DNA of 64,000 bases from Candidatus Tyloplasma litorale (GTDB lineage: Bacteria; Bacillota_I; Bacilli_A; Mycoplasmatales; Hepatoplasmataceae), in assembly GCA_027943885.1 (NCBI GenBank), contig AP027078.1:372001-436000 (forward strand). Direction: 5' to 3'. Positions 1 to 11,484 of the stretch are shown here, piece after piece. The notes under the pieces were generated by a model. It made no database searches and had not been told where the DNA came from. It was given only the letters and a program-made list of their open reading frames with translations. The translations under genes and the position numbers were made by a program. Positions within the stretch are counted from its first letter, which is position 1. Every line of letters begins with the position of its first letter.

Positions 1-285
1 AAGCATATCATCTAAAATAAATTCAATAAATGGAACTTTTTTAATTGAAAGTAAATGAGCAAGATTTTTTCTAATAACATTACTTGCTTTTTTTAATTCA
101 AAAAATGTTTGTTCATCTTTTGGTTTTAAAAATGAAACATAAACTTTAGCTACTGAATTATCATTATTCAATATAACTTCAGTAATTGTTGTTTCTCTTA
201 ATTTTTCATTAGATAATTCAGCAATTATTTCTGATAATTTAAGATGAATTTCTGATTCTAATTTTTTTGTTTTTATTCCTGACAT
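1..285 (-). CDS. rbfA: Ribosome-binding factor A, 3' end outside window
   Basis: RbfA is a small KH-fold protein that binds the 30S subunit and helps mature the 5' end of 16S rRNA. About 95 residues are visible, starting MSGIKTKKLESEI and including a conserved VAKVYVSF strand and a VIRKNLAHLL helix, as in the family. The C-terminus lies beyond the left edge. The ATG at 285 follows the infB stop by five bases, so it is the last visible gene of the nusA-ylxR-infB-rbfA operon, its usual position in Gram-positive relatives. Identification rests on both sequence and context. Confidence 0.88.
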   Translation of the reverse strand, partial: MSGIKTKKLESEIHLKLSEIIAELSNEKLRETTITEVILNNDNSVAKVYVSFLKPKDEQTFFELKKASNVIRKNLAHLLSIKKVPFIEFILDDML

Positions 286-290
286 AATAT

Positions 291-2135
291 TTAATTTACC
301 TTTACTAATTCTTTTGCAATAAGAATGTCTCCTTCTTGCAATTTAAGTTTTTGATCTTTAAGAACAATACCACACTCTCTACCCTTAACAGCTTCTTTTA
401 ATTGAGATTTTTCAAATTGAAGAGACAATACTTTTGTTTTTAAGATAACTTTATTATCTCTTATAACTTCAACAATTGAATCTTTTTTTATAGAACCTTC
501 TCTAACAATAGATCCTAAAATTGTTCCTATTTTTGAGAAAGTAAATAATTTTTTGACTTCAACTTTTCCAATTTCTTTTTCTTCAAATTTATCTTCAATT
601 AATCCATTTATTTTATTTTGAACATCTTCAAACATTTTATATATAATGTTAAATTCAAAAATATTAACATTTCTATTTTTGGTAAAAGCCATTATTTTAG
701 GAGAAGTTTTTAAATTGAAAGTATAAATACTAGCTTTTGAAGCTTCTGCAAGAGTGATATCTGTTGTTGAAATTTCACCAGTATCTTTTCTTATTATTTT
801 AACTTCAACATCATCATTTGAAAACCCTTCCAATTTAGAAGAAATTGCTTCCAAAACTCCTAATGAGTCTGCTTTTAAAATAATATTAAAAGCTTTTTTA
901 GAATTATTTATTCTTTCAAATAAATCTGCCACATTATAATTATTTGTTATTTTTCTTAATTGATTGATTCTTGAATCATGAATTTCATTGGCGATTTTTT
1001 GAGCATCCTTATCTTTTGTAACTACAAATTTTGAACCAACAATAGGTGATTGCCCAATACCAAAAATCTCTACAGGACTACCTGGAAAAGCTTCTCTTAT
1101 TATTTTTCCTTTATCATCATGCATTGATTTAATTCTTGAAACAAAATCATCCATTATTATATTGTCTCCAATTTTTAACGTTCCATTTTGAACAATAACA
1201 GATATTAAATTACCTTTATTTTTATCAACATTTGATTCAATAACTGTTCCAGAAGCCAATATATTTTTTGGAGCTTTTAATTCTTGCATTTCAGACATTA
1301 AAACAATATTTTCAATTAATTTATCAACACCTTTATTTTTTAATGCTGAAATAGGAACAAATGGAACATCTCCACCCATTTGTTCTGATACAACACCAAT
1401 TTTTAATAAATCTTCTTGAACTTTATCAAAATTAGCACCTACAGAATCAATTTTATTAACAGCAACAATCATTGGGACATTGGCAGCTTTAGCATGATCA
1501 ATTGATTCAATTGTTTGAGGCATAATTGAATCATCTGCTGCAACAACAATGATAACAATATCTGTTACTTTTGAACCATTAGCTCTCATTTCGGTGAAAG
1601 CTTCATGACCAGGTGTATCAATGAAAGTTAATTTATTTCCATTAACTTCAATTTGATAAGCACCTATTGTTTGTGTTATTCCACCAATTTCTTTTGAAGT
1701 TAAATTAGATTTTCTTATTGTATCAAGTAAAGTTGTCTTTCCATGGTCAACATGTCCCATAATTGTAATAATAGGAGGTCTAGTTATAACTTCCGCTGTT
1801 GAATCTCAATTTTGTTTATCCATTATTTGTAATATTTTTTCAACTACATTAACAGCAGAAACATCTTCAACTTTTTCAAAATCAATATTATTTTTTAAAG
1901 CTAATTCAGCTATTTGTTCATCATCAAGAATATGATTCACATTTGAATTTTGACTTAAACCAACATCTTTCATTGCTTTTTTAATATCAATCCCAATAAT
2001 ATTAGCAACATCATTTATTCTTGAATTAGATCCAAAAAATAATTTTCCGTTTTTAAAAGTTAATTTTTCAACAAAGAATTCTTTTAAATCAAATTCCAAT
2101 CTATGTTCATTTTTTTTATTTTTCTTTTTAGCCAT
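291..2135 (-). CDS. infB: Translation initiation factor IF-2
   Basis: IF-2 is the GTPase that brings fMet-tRNA to the 30S subunit and promotes subunit joining. The 614-aa protein has a short lysine-rich N-terminus (MAKKKNKKNEH) and an IF2_N-like helical region. The G domain carries G1 (GHVDHGKTTLL), G3 (DTPGHEAF) and G4 (NKID), followed by the C-terminal beta-barrel domains. An in-frame TGA near 1806 encodes Trp just before the G domain. Read with the standard code, the gene would look split into 109- and 489-aa pieces. The start has a strong AGGAGG ribosome site that lies inside the end of ylxR; the ylxR stop is one base from this ATG. The N-terminal region is short, as is usual in Mollicutes. 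Confidence 0.97.
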
Positions 2136-2136
2136 A

Positions 2137-2388
2137 TTATTTCGCCTCCTTTTTTATTTCTTCGATTAATTTTTCATAATTTTTACCTTTGAATCTTTTA
2201 ATGTTGTTCAATATAATATTTTTTTTAACACCATCATCAATAGATTTAGGATGGACATAAATTCCACGTCCACCTAAATTATATCTATCATCTATTTGTG
2301 TTTCACCATTTTTAGAAATTGATATTCTAATTAATTCATCACGATTATATTTTTTCTTTGTAACAATATCTTTTCTAGTATTTATCAT
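2137..2388 (-). CDS. ylxR: YlxR family RNA-binding protein
   Basis: YlxR (DUF448, RnpM) is a small RNA-binding protein encoded between nusA and infB in Firmicutes and Mollicutes; in Bacillus it has been linked to RNase P. This 83-aa version shows the hallmark order of the family: an RKDIVTKKKY N-terminus, DELIRI, then GGRGIYVHP. The ATG at 2388 is preferred; an alternative ATG at 2397 adds three residues. A longer upstream reading would run through the nusA tail and is not supported. The start overlaps the 3' end of nusA by 14 bases, and the stop is one base from the infB start, so translation is probably coupled. Confidence 0.88.
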   Translation of the reverse strand: MINTRKDIVTKKKYNRDELIRISISKNGETQIDDRYNLGGRGIYVHPKSIDDGVKKNIILNNIKRFKGKNYEKLIEEIKKEAK

Positions 2389-3724
2389 AGTCCTCATCTT
2401 CAAATTCTGGATCATAATAATCTTCATCATCATTATTGTTTTTTGAAACTCCAAAATCTTCTTCTAAATCATAATCTGATTCAGTAAATTTAGAATCTTC
2501 ATCATTATTAGCTATATCTTCAATAATATTTTCAAATTCATCAAAATTAATGATATTTGTAGAATTATTTTGAGGAACAAATTTGGTTTTTGTTACTTTT
2601 TCTCATTCTATACCTTCATCATTAGCTTCTTGAACTTTTTTAACATCTATTTTTGTTCTTGTTAATAAAGCAGCTAATTTAATATTCACTCCTCTTTTAC
2701 CTAGTGCTGATAAAAATTGGTCATCATCAACAACAACAGTTGCTTCTCAGTTGTATCATAATTCAGGATTTGAAGCTTTTTCAATTTTTATACCTTTAAT
2801 ATTGGCTGGTAAAAGTGATTCAGCAATAAATTGTTTAATATCACTATTGTATTTAATAATATCTAGTCTTTCACCACATATTTCATTTATTATTGGTTTA
2901 ATTTTTTGTCCTTTAACCCCAATTATTGTTCCCACAGGATCAACATTATCATCGATAGTTGAAACAGCAACCTTAGTTTTAATACCAGGTTCTCTTGAAA
3001 TTGATTCTATTTTAACAATTCCATCTTGAACATCATCTATTTCTCTTTCAATTAATTTTTCAATAAATTTAGAATTTTTTCTTGAAGCAATAATTTGAGC
3101 ATCTTTGGAAATTTCTTCAATTTCTAAAACATAAACACTTAATGGTTTTCCTATTTTTATTTTTCCTTTTTCAATATCTAATGGGGATAATTCATTAGCT
3201 GGCATAAATATTGAATCTCCATTATAATCCAATAAAACATTATCTTTTTTTAATTTTTTATGAACAATGGCAGTTAATATTTCTCCTTTAAATTGAGAGA
3301 ATTTTCTATATAATTTAATTTTTTCAGCCTCTGATAATTTTTGGATAAACAATATTTTAATATGATTAGCTCTTGAACTTTCTATTTTATCAATATCAAT
3401 TTCTTCGATATATTCATCACCAATATCTAAACCTAAATTGACAATTCTTTTATCATCTTTTACAATTTCTCTAAATCTAGAAACAATAGAGTAATCATCA
3501 ACAACTTTAAATATTCTTTTAATTGAAACTTTTTCTTTTGATAAATCTATTTCAACTTCAACTTCTGCAGGTTCTGGTTCTTCATCTTCATGAGCTCTCA
3601 ATAAATCATTTTCTTTTTCAAAAGCTTTTTTAATTGAATCTTTCATAAACCCAACAACTTCTTCTTCTGTTAAATTTTTTGTTTTTAAAAGTTCATTTAG
3701 TAAACTTACAAATTTTTCACTCAT
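2375..3724 (-). CDS. nusA: Transcription termination/antitermination factor NusA
   Basis: NusA binds RNA polymerase and nascent RNA to control pausing, termination and antitermination. The 449-aa protein has the N-terminal polymerase-binding domain (MSEKFVSLLNELLK), an S1 domain (GEILTAIVHKKL), and KH domains with the signature PVGTIIGVKGQKIKPI. It ends in a strongly acidic tail rich in D, E and N. TGA codons near 2750 encode Trp. The start has AAAGGAA eight bases upstream. No rimP gene lies between polC and nusA, where many Firmicutes have it. A perfect palindrome sits just upstream, against a possible -10 box. Confidence 0.96.
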
Positions 3725-3752
3725 AATATTTCCTTTCTTTTTTTATACTATA

Positions 3753-3774
3753 GAAGTGACCATTTGGTCACTTC
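3753..3774. promoter_or_regulatory. 22-bp palindrome between polC and nusA, possible operator
   Basis: Two perfect 9-bp arms, GAAGTGACC and GGTCACTTC, flank a 4-base centre. On the minus strand the palindrome directly abuts TATAGT (3747-3752), a plausible -10 box for nusA. There is no T-run after either arm, so an ordinary intrinsic terminator for polC is unlikely. An operator or an RNA hairpin in a polC-nusA transcript are both possible. Confidence 0.5.
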
Positions 3775-3832
3775 ATCATAAATATATTATTACAATCAAT
3801 GATAATTATACCATTAACTTTAATCATTTTAA

Positions 3833-6800
3833 TTATTCAAATAATGACAATTGTTTAGTAAATTTTATAGAACTTGTTTCAGTTTCAAAAACATCCATTT
3901 GCTCTAGTAACTTAATAACTTTTTTAGGTAAATTACATCTTCTTTTAAAATCTTCAATTGAATCAAATGATTTTTCATTTCTTGCTTTTGTTAATGATTT
4001 CGCAACTGATTCTCCTACACCTTCAAGAATAGAGAAGGGAGGAATTATTTTATTATTTTCTTTGTCAATATTGTAGTTTAAAGATCCTGATTTATGAATA
4101 TTAATATTATCAAATTCTATTCCTCTTGAATACATTTCAAAAATAATATTGTATGTATCTAATAAATCGTCATCCTTTTTTTGACGTTCTCTTCTAGGTA
4201 TTGCTTTAATTTCTTTAATATGTTTATTCATTTCATTAATGCCTTTTAAAACTATTTTCAGATTTATTTCAACATCTCTTTTAGAAAAGAAAGTTGCATA
4301 ATATTCTAATGGGTAATTTATTTTGTATCAAGCAATTCGATATGCCATTATTACATAAGCTGTGGCATGAGCTTTAGGAAACATATACTTAATTAATTTA
4401 CATGAATTAATATATCATTCAGGAACATTATTTTTAATCATTTCAGCTTCTCATTCAGAAGTTAAACCATTACCTTTACGAACAGATTCCATTATTTTAA
4501 AGGAAGTTAAATTATCAACACCTTTTTCAATTAAATAACTCATAATATCATCACGAACACAAATAACCTCTGATAATGTTGCGATTTGTTTTTTAATTAA
4601 ATTTTGAGCATTAGATGTTCAAACATCAGTTCCATGTGATAAACCAGATATTCTCACTAAGTCAGCAAATGATTTAGGTTTAGCTTCTCTCACAAGATCT
4701 CTAACAAATTTAGTACCAAATTCTGGTAAACCAATTATTCCTAACTCCTCATTTGTATAATTTTCTTTAAATTTTAAAGCTTTATTTGAAGTAAATAAAG
4801 AAATAACTTCTTTATCATTCATAGGAATTGATTGTGGGTCCACTTTAGTTAAATTTTGTAACATTCTAATTGAAGAGGGATCTAAATGACCAAGAAAATC
4901 TAATTTTAAAACATTATCATGAATGGAATGGAAATCAAAGTGAGTTGTTTTTCATTCAGCATCTGCTGAATCACCAGGATAATTAATTGGTGTAAAATCA
5001 TATATTGACATATCATTAGGAATAACTATTAACCCACCAGGATGTTGCCCAGTAGTTCTTTTTATTCCCTCTATTTTTTTAGAAATTAAATCAATCGATG
5101 ATTTATTTAAATAATTTCCTGTTAATTCTTCATAATTTTTAACAAATCCAACAGCTGTTTTAAATGCCGCTGTAGAAATTGTCCCTGCTCTAAAAACATT
5201 TTCTTCACCCAAAACTTCTTTCATAAAATGATGAATTGAAGATTGGTTTTCTCTTGAAAAATTAAGATCAATATCTGGAACTTTATCTGCATTAAAACCT
5301 AAGAAAGTTTCAAAGGGTATTGAATGACCATCACCAATCATTTCAGTTTTGCATTTTGGACATTTTTTATTTGGTAAATCATAACCACATGTAATATCAT
5401 TATTTTCTTCAAATTCATGTCATTTACATTTTGGACATCTATAATGCGGTTTTAAAGGATTTACTTCAGTAATTCCTGAAAATGTTGCAGCTATTGATGA
5501 ACCAACAGAACCTCTAGAACCAACTAAATAACCATCTTTCATAGATTTTTTAACAGCTATAGCAGAAAGATAATAAATAATTGAAAATCCATGGTGAACA
5601 ATTGAATTTACTTCTCTTTCAACTCTATCTCTTATTTGTTGATTTGGTTTATCACCATAAAGTTTTTTAATTTCATTTTCAATATTATCTTTGAATGTTT
5701 TTTCAACATGATCAATTTTAGGTGGATATAATTTATCTTTTATGGGTTTTTGTTCTGAAATTAAAGATTGTAATTTTTTTGTATTAGTTATTGTTATTTC
5801 AATTATTTCCTCTTTAGTAAAAATATTTTTAAACTCTTCAAATATTTCATCTATCGATCTTAAATGAGCATTTGGTTTTTCATAATTTGGATTTTTAAAG
5901 TTATAAAGAGGATGATATAATCCTCCAACTCTTTTAGCAGAAATTATAACATCTCTTATTTTTTTATCTTTTTTACCAGCATAGTGAGCATTAGAAGAAA
6001 CAATAACAGGAATGTTATTTTTTTTACCTAATTCATATATATTTTTTAAAGTATTATTTAATTCTTCTTTTGTCAGAATTCCATTATTTACCAAATTATC
6101 ATATGAAGTTGGTGGAAAAATTTCTAAATAATCATAAATTTTAATAAGTTTTTCAAGATTCTTATAATCATTATTTAGTATCATATCAAATACAAAACCA
6201 TTTGAACAAGATGAACCAATTAAAATATTTTTAAGTAATCGATGAGATTTATCAGTAAATAATGATAGTGGTAACATTGGTGTTTTTTTTCTAGTATTAA
6301 AATAATTGATGCTAGCCAATGAAACTAATTCATTAATATCTTTTAAACCTTCTTGATTTTTTGAAATAATTGTTAAATGTTTTGTAAAGAAATAATTTTT
6401 AAGTTTATCACTTTCTAAATTTAATGTTTTAAAATCTCTAATGTTTTTATTTGTTAAAAGTTTATGAATTATTCTTTCAAAAATCTTACATAAAATTTCA
6501 GCATCATAATCTGCTCTATGAGCTGCTTTTTCATCATATTCAACAAATTCATGTTTTGATAATACACCTAATCGATGAGATCTAGAGTTAGGATGTAATA
6601 TTCAAGAAATTTTCATTGAATCAACAACAAGATTTTTAATTTCACCTAAATTATTATCAAGATATGCTTTTCTTAAAAATGAATAATCAAAAAAAGCATT
6701 ATGAGCAACAAGAACAGAATCACCTATTCATTCTTTAATTTTTATTATTGCTTCAGAAATATCAAGGGCATCCTTAACATCATCATTAGTTATAGAAGTT

Positions 6801-8125
6801 AAAGAAGTTGTAAACTCAGAAATTGGTTTTTTAGGCTTTATAAATAATTGAAACTTATCTATTATTTTATTATTTTTATATTTAACACCACCAAATTCAA
6901 TAATTTCACCATATTTAGCAGATACTGAAGTTGTTTCTAAATCAAAAAAAACATACTCAGCAGTTAAAATTTCTTGATTATTTTCATTAATGACAATTTT
7001 AGTATTTAAATCATCATAAACATCAAATTCAACTCCATAATTAATTTTTAAATCAGTTGACTTAGAAACTAAATAAGCTTCTGGAAAAGCTTGTGCTGAA
7101 TTATGATCAGTTATAGTTAATGATTTAATATTATATGCTTTTGCATATTCCACATATTCTTTAATATAAGATACACCATCTAAAGTTGACATTTTAGTAT
7201 GTAAATGAAATTCATATCTAGAAAGTCCAGATTTATCATTTTCAATTTGCATAATTGTTTTTCTTGAAATTTTTTGAATATTATCTAAATTAAAGGATTT
7301 AATTACCATCATCTTCTTATATTCATCAAATTCATAATTACCATATATTCTTATAGAATCGCCATCATTAAAATTTAAATTATTTTTTTTATCTCTATCA
7401 AAAATAGAACAAAAAAATGAAAGAGATCCATATCCAAGATCAAAAGAAATTATTCTAGATAAACCATTTTTAGTATCTTTTTTTATAATCTCCCTTACAA
7501 AACCTTCATAATATATTTTTGTTTGTGATTTATCAAGTTCATTATAATTAATCAATTTATAGTTAGGTCTTATTTCTTCATTTAAAACTTCATCTTTTTC
7601 ATATGAATTAACTATTTTTTGCTGATCTAAATTAATTACATTTTCTAATTTTTGGTTTGAAAATTCTTCAGGAATAAATTCAACTTCTAAATCATAATCA
7701 ATAATCTTCATTCAATTTAAAAATAAATTCATATTTTCTATAAACTTAAATAAATTTTCTTGAGTTTCCAAATCTCTTGCTAAAATAATGAATTTTTGAT
7801 TTTTCTCTATTAAAATAATTTTAGATAAATTAAATCAATTAACTTTTTGTAATATGAATTCTCTAATATTATGATAAACATTTAATAAATCTTTTTTAAT
7901 AGAAGTATCTATAGAAATAAACTCTAAAGAATAACCCATTGATGAAATAATTTCTTTAGTTTTATCAAATAATTCAATATTATTTTTAGGACTAAGTTCC
8001 TCTATTTCTGTAAAACTTACTTTAATTGTTCGTTTTATTTTATTATGTAAAGCACTTACTTTTCCATTTCTTATTTTAGATCTTAAATCTTCAGATGCTT
8101 TTATTTTAGTTAAAAAATTATTCAT
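3833..8125 (-). CDS. polC: DNA polymerase III PolC (alpha subunit with proofreading domain)
   Basis: PolC is the replicative polymerase of low-GC Gram-positive bacteria and carries its own 3'-5' exonuclease. The 1430-aa reading frame is continuous only with TGA as Trp. Domain order is: N-terminal domain, OB fold, PHP domain ([13 protein letters not shown] near residue 307), DEDD exonuclease inserted after it (VFFDLETTS near 395), zinc finger (RCPKCK and KKCPKCKTE), then the polymerase core with GSRGSVGSS near 870 and catalytic PDIDLNFS near 950. Length matches the family. No clear Shine-Dalgarno precedes the ATG, which sits close to AT-rich -10-like sequences. It is separated from cdsA by a terminator. 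Confidence 0.97.
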
Positions 8126-8151
8126 AGTATAAATATTGTATTATCATTTTA

Positions 8152-8177
8152 AGATATTTTAAAATAAAAATATCTTT
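8152..8177. repeat. Inverted repeat upstream of polC
   Basis: Arms AAGATATTTT and AAAATATCTT form a 10-bp stem around a 6-base loop, between the polC start and the cdsA terminator. It lacks a clean T-run on the minus strand. It could be a second, weaker terminator or part of the polC promoter region. Confidence 0.35.
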
Positions 8178-8200
8178 TTTATTAATTTTATTAATCATAA

Positions 8201-8227
8201 ATAAAAAAACATCACAAATGTGGTGTT
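8201..8227 (-). terminator. Intrinsic terminator after cdsA
   Basis: On the minus strand an 8-bp stem (AACACCAC / GTGATGTT, one G-T pair) is followed by a run of T. The 5' arm overlaps the cdsA stop codon. Confidence 0.85.
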
Positions 8228-9284
8228 AAATTATAAATATTTCAATTAAAGTTCAAAAAGAAATAAATGCAAAAATATGTGAATCTAATCTATCAAAAAC
8301 ACCACCATGACCTGGAAGAAGATTTGAAAAATCTTTTTTATGATATGCTCTTTTTATTTTTGAAAAAGTAAGGTCGCCAAAAGGTGATGCTAAAGCTGAT
8401 ATGGGAATTATAAATAACATACCTCATGCTTGAACAAATTGATTTGAATTAGAAGAAGCAAATCCTGTATCTGTAAATCCAAATAATATTAAAAAGAATA
8501 TAAATCCAACAGTAACAGAAGATATAAGTCCAATCATAAATCCTTCTAATGTTTTGTTTGGTGAAATATTTGGAAAAATATGATTTTCACCATATTTTTT
8601 ACCACCATAATAAGCAGCAATATCAGAAACAACAGGAATTAATATAATTAAAAATACAACTTGTCAACCACCATCAATTATTGATTTAGTAAAACTTTCT
8701 AGGAATCAATAAAATAACAATGACATTATAAGGGCAACAACACTATCTTTAAAACTCACTGAAGTAAAAACTAATGAACTTAAAAACACTAATACACCTA
8801 TTAAAATTACATTTTTAGAATCTAAAAACTTTAATCAATTTGGTGTATAAGGGACAAATGAAATTATAGGTGCTAATTCAGATCAACTAAATGTAAAAAA
8901 TGTTAAGCCAAAAATTATTGCTAAAGGTAAAAATAAAACAAGTAATTGTTCTTTAGATGTTTCTCTGTCCTTTGGATTTATGAATTTAACAGCTTCATAA
9001 ATTGCATAGATAAGAAGTAAAAGTAAAGCAATTTGAAATAATATAGAATAAATCTCAAAAATTACACCAATAATAGTAATGTCATAAAAAACAACAGGTC
9101 CTAATGCTGCAAAAAATACAGAAGGAATTATAATTAGTAATAAAATAATGGAAGTTTTTGCACGCTTTCCACTTTCTTTTAAAAATTTATTTTTTATTTT
9201 TCGTTTTGAATTAGTAGTTTTTTTAGTAACATTTGTTTTTTCTAATTCTTTTGTTGAATTATTATTTATTTTTTTTTCAACCAT
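8226..9284 (-). CDS. cdsA: Phosphatidate cytidylyltransferase
   Basis: CdsA makes CDP-diacylglycerol from CTP and phosphatidic acid, the branch point to membrane phospholipids. The 352-aa protein has a lysine-rich cytoplasmic N-terminus of about 45 residues, then multiple hydrophobic membrane segments. The C-terminal half carries the family signature: [22 protein letters not shown], and [19 protein letters not shown]. Several TGA codons encode Trp. It follows frr by three bases, in the common order pyrH-frr-cdsA, and ends in its own terminator. Confidence 0.93.
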
Positions 9285-9287
9285 AAA

Positions 9288-9830
9288 TTAAACTTTTAGT
9301 AAAGAATTAACTTTTTTCTTTACTATTTCCTCAATTTCTTTATTAACATCATTTATTAGTACTTGAATTTTTTCTTCTAAAAGTCTATGTTCATCTTCAG
9401 AAACTAAAGTAATTTTTGCTTTTTTGATAGACTCATGTCTTATATTTCTTACAGAAATTCTAGCTTCCTCACCCATTCTTTTAGCTTCTTTAACAAATAA
9501 TTGTCTTTTTTCAAAAGTCATAGGAGGAATTGAAATTCTTATTGTGCCACCTTCATCAACTGGATTAATTCCCAAGTTAGATTTATTAATTGATTCAATA
9601 ATTTTTTTATTTAATTTTTTATCAAAAGGTGTAACTAAAAGCATAGTAGCATCTAAAGCTTTTATATTAGCAACTTGATTCAAAGGTAATATAGCATCAT
9701 AACATTCAACTTCAACATTTTTTAACATTAAAGGGGTTGCTCCTGATGCAATTATTGATGATAGGTTTTCAACTAATAAATTAGTTGTTATAAGTAATTT
9801 TTTTCTAGCATTATCTAAAATTTGTTCCAT
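9288..9830 (-). CDS. frr: Ribosome recycling factor
   Basis: RRF, with EF-G, splits the post-termination ribosome. The 180-aa length is close to the family norm of about 185. Conserved stretches include LNQVANIKALDA, the GGTIRISIPPMTFEKRQ region and VRNIRHES. It is packed between pyrH (two bases upstream) and cdsA (three bases downstream), the standard bacterial order. Confidence 0.96.
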   Translation of the reverse strand: MEQILDNARKKLLITTNLLVENLSSIIASGATPLMLKNVEVECYDAILPLNQVANIKALDATMLLVTPFDKKLNKKIIESINKSNLGINPVDEGGTIRISIPPMTFEKRQLFVKEAKRMGEEARISVRNIRHESIKKAKITLVSEDEHRLLEEKIQVLINDVNKEIEEIVKKKVNSLLKV

Positions 9831-9832
9831 AT

Positions 9833-10555
9833 TTATTTTTCCTTTATTATTGTTTTCTTAGTATATTTATTTTTATACAAACTAATTATATTATTAGGGG
9901 TATTCATATTGAATAAAATTAAATCAATTTTTTGATTTTTTAATAATTCCATAGCCTCTAAATCAACAACTCTCAATTTATTTTTAATAACATCTTGAAA
10001 AGAAAGTTCCGGAATAAATTGGGCATTAGCATTTTTTAAAGGATCATCATCATAAACACCATCTACTCCATTTTTAGCCATTAAAATAGCATCAGCTTTT
10101 ATTTCAATTGCTCTCATTGCAGCTGCTGTATCAGTGGATAAATAAGGTTTCCCTGTGCCTCCACCAAAAATTACAACTTTTTTTTCCGAAAGAAACTTAT
10201 TAGCTGCCTTAACATTTATTCCACTAGATACATTTTCAATTTTTAATGAGTTTTGTAATTTTGATTCAACACCATTTTTATTAAAAAAAGAATTTAAACC
10301 TATCGCATTTATTGTTGTGGCAAGCATCCCCATGTAATCAGCAGGAGCAGTATCTTCTCCCAATCCAATTGATTGGGAGATTTGACCACGGAATATATTT
10401 CCTCCACCAACAACAATTCCTATTTCTAATCCATATTCATTAATTAATATTTTAACTTGATTAAGAATGCCATTTAAAATATTTCTATCTAATATAGATG
10501 AATTAGAACTAAGAGCTTCTCCTGATAATTTTAATAAAATTCTTTTATGATTCAT
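9833..10555 (-). CDS. pyrH: UMP kinase
   Basis: PyrH phosphorylates UMP to UDP for nucleotide synthesis. The 240-aa protein begins MNHKRILLKLSGEAL and shows GIVVGGGNIFRG, the TINAIGL segment, GGTGKPYLSTDTAAAMRA and AKNGVDGVYDDDP, all characteristic of bacterial UMP kinases of the amino-acid-kinase fold. It is the first gene of pyrH-frr-cdsA, downstream of the tsf terminator, with AAAGGTG as ribosome site. Confidence 0.96.
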   Translation of the reverse strand: MNHKRILLKLSGEALSSNSSILDRNILNGILNQVKILINEYGLEIGIVVGGGNIFRGQISQSIGLGEDTAPADYMGMLATTINAIGLNSFFNKNGVESKLQNSLKIENVSSGINVKAANKFLSEKKVVIFGGGTGKPYLSTDTAAAMRAIEIKADAILMAKNGVDGVYDDDPLKNANAQFIPELSFQDVIKNKLRVVDLEAMELLKNQKIDLILFNMNTPNNIISLYKNKYTKKTIIKEK

Positions 10556-10575
10556 TTTAAATACACCTTTTTATA

Positions 10576-10605
10576 AAAATAAAGAGCAATTGCTCTTTAT
10601 TTTTG
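10576..10605 (-). terminator. Intrinsic terminator after tsf
   Basis: A perfect palindrome (AATAAAGAGCAA and its complement) is flanked by A- and T-runs. It overlaps the tsf stop codon and separates rpsB-tsf from pyrH-frr-cdsA. Confidence 0.88.
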
Positions 10606-11460
10606 CATTTGTTTAGCAACTTCTTCAGCAAAATTTTCTTCTTTTTTTTCTATTCCTTCGCCAACTTCATATCTAATAAATGATTTAAAAGTGCCAGAAC
10701 CAGCTAAATCTTTAACTTTTTTAGAAGGATCTTTAACAAAAGATTGCTCTAAAAGAACATTTTCAGATAAAACTTTATCCACTTTACCTTTAATAATATT
10801 TTTTTGAACTTTTTCTGGTTTACCTTCTAATACAGAAGATAATTGTTCCTTTGCTAAAGCAGTTTCCTCTTGAACTTTTTTAGAAGAAATTTCATCTTTA
10901 GATAGAAATTCTGGATTCATAGCAGCAACATGCATAGAAACATCTTTTAAAATTTCTGGGTTAATTCCTTTTCCGGAAACAATAACACCTATTCTAGAAT
11001 TTGCATGTTTATAAATTCCTGTTTCTCCTTTAACAATAACAAATCTTCTTAAAGTAATTTTTTCACCTATTGTAGCAGTCATATTTGTTAATAGTGATTC
11101 AATAGTTTCATTATCAACAGATAATGAAAAAGCTGAATCTAAATCATTGCTTTTAACTTTAGAATTTAAAATTACTTTAGCAATTTTAGTTGATCCTGAA
11201 ATAAATAATTCATTAGAGGCAACAAAATCAGTTTCTGAATTTATTTCTAACATAATGGCTTTATCATCATTTTTTAATACAAAAATAGATCCCTCAGCAG
11301 CAACTCTATCTGATTTTTTAGCTGCTTTAGCAATACCATTTGTTCTTAGTCATTTTATAGCTTCATCAATATCACCATTTGAAGCATCAAGTGCTTTTTT
11401 AACATCCATCATTCCAGCACCAGTCATAATCCTTAATTTTTTAATTTTTTCTATTGACAT
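10597..11460 (-). CDS. tsf: Elongation factor Ts
   Basis: EF-Ts recycles EF-Tu by nucleotide exchange. The 287-aa protein starts MSIEKIKKLRIMTGAGMM and has the signature LEINSETDFVASNE, with a UBA-like N-terminal domain and coiled core. A TGA near 11254-11355 (WLRTNG) is Trp, so a start at the internal ATG 11253 would wrongly cut off the Tu-binding N-terminus. It lies 24 bases after rpsB and forms the usual rpsB-tsf pair. Confidence 0.96.
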
Positions 11461-11484
11461 TTTATTTCCTTTTATAATTTATAA

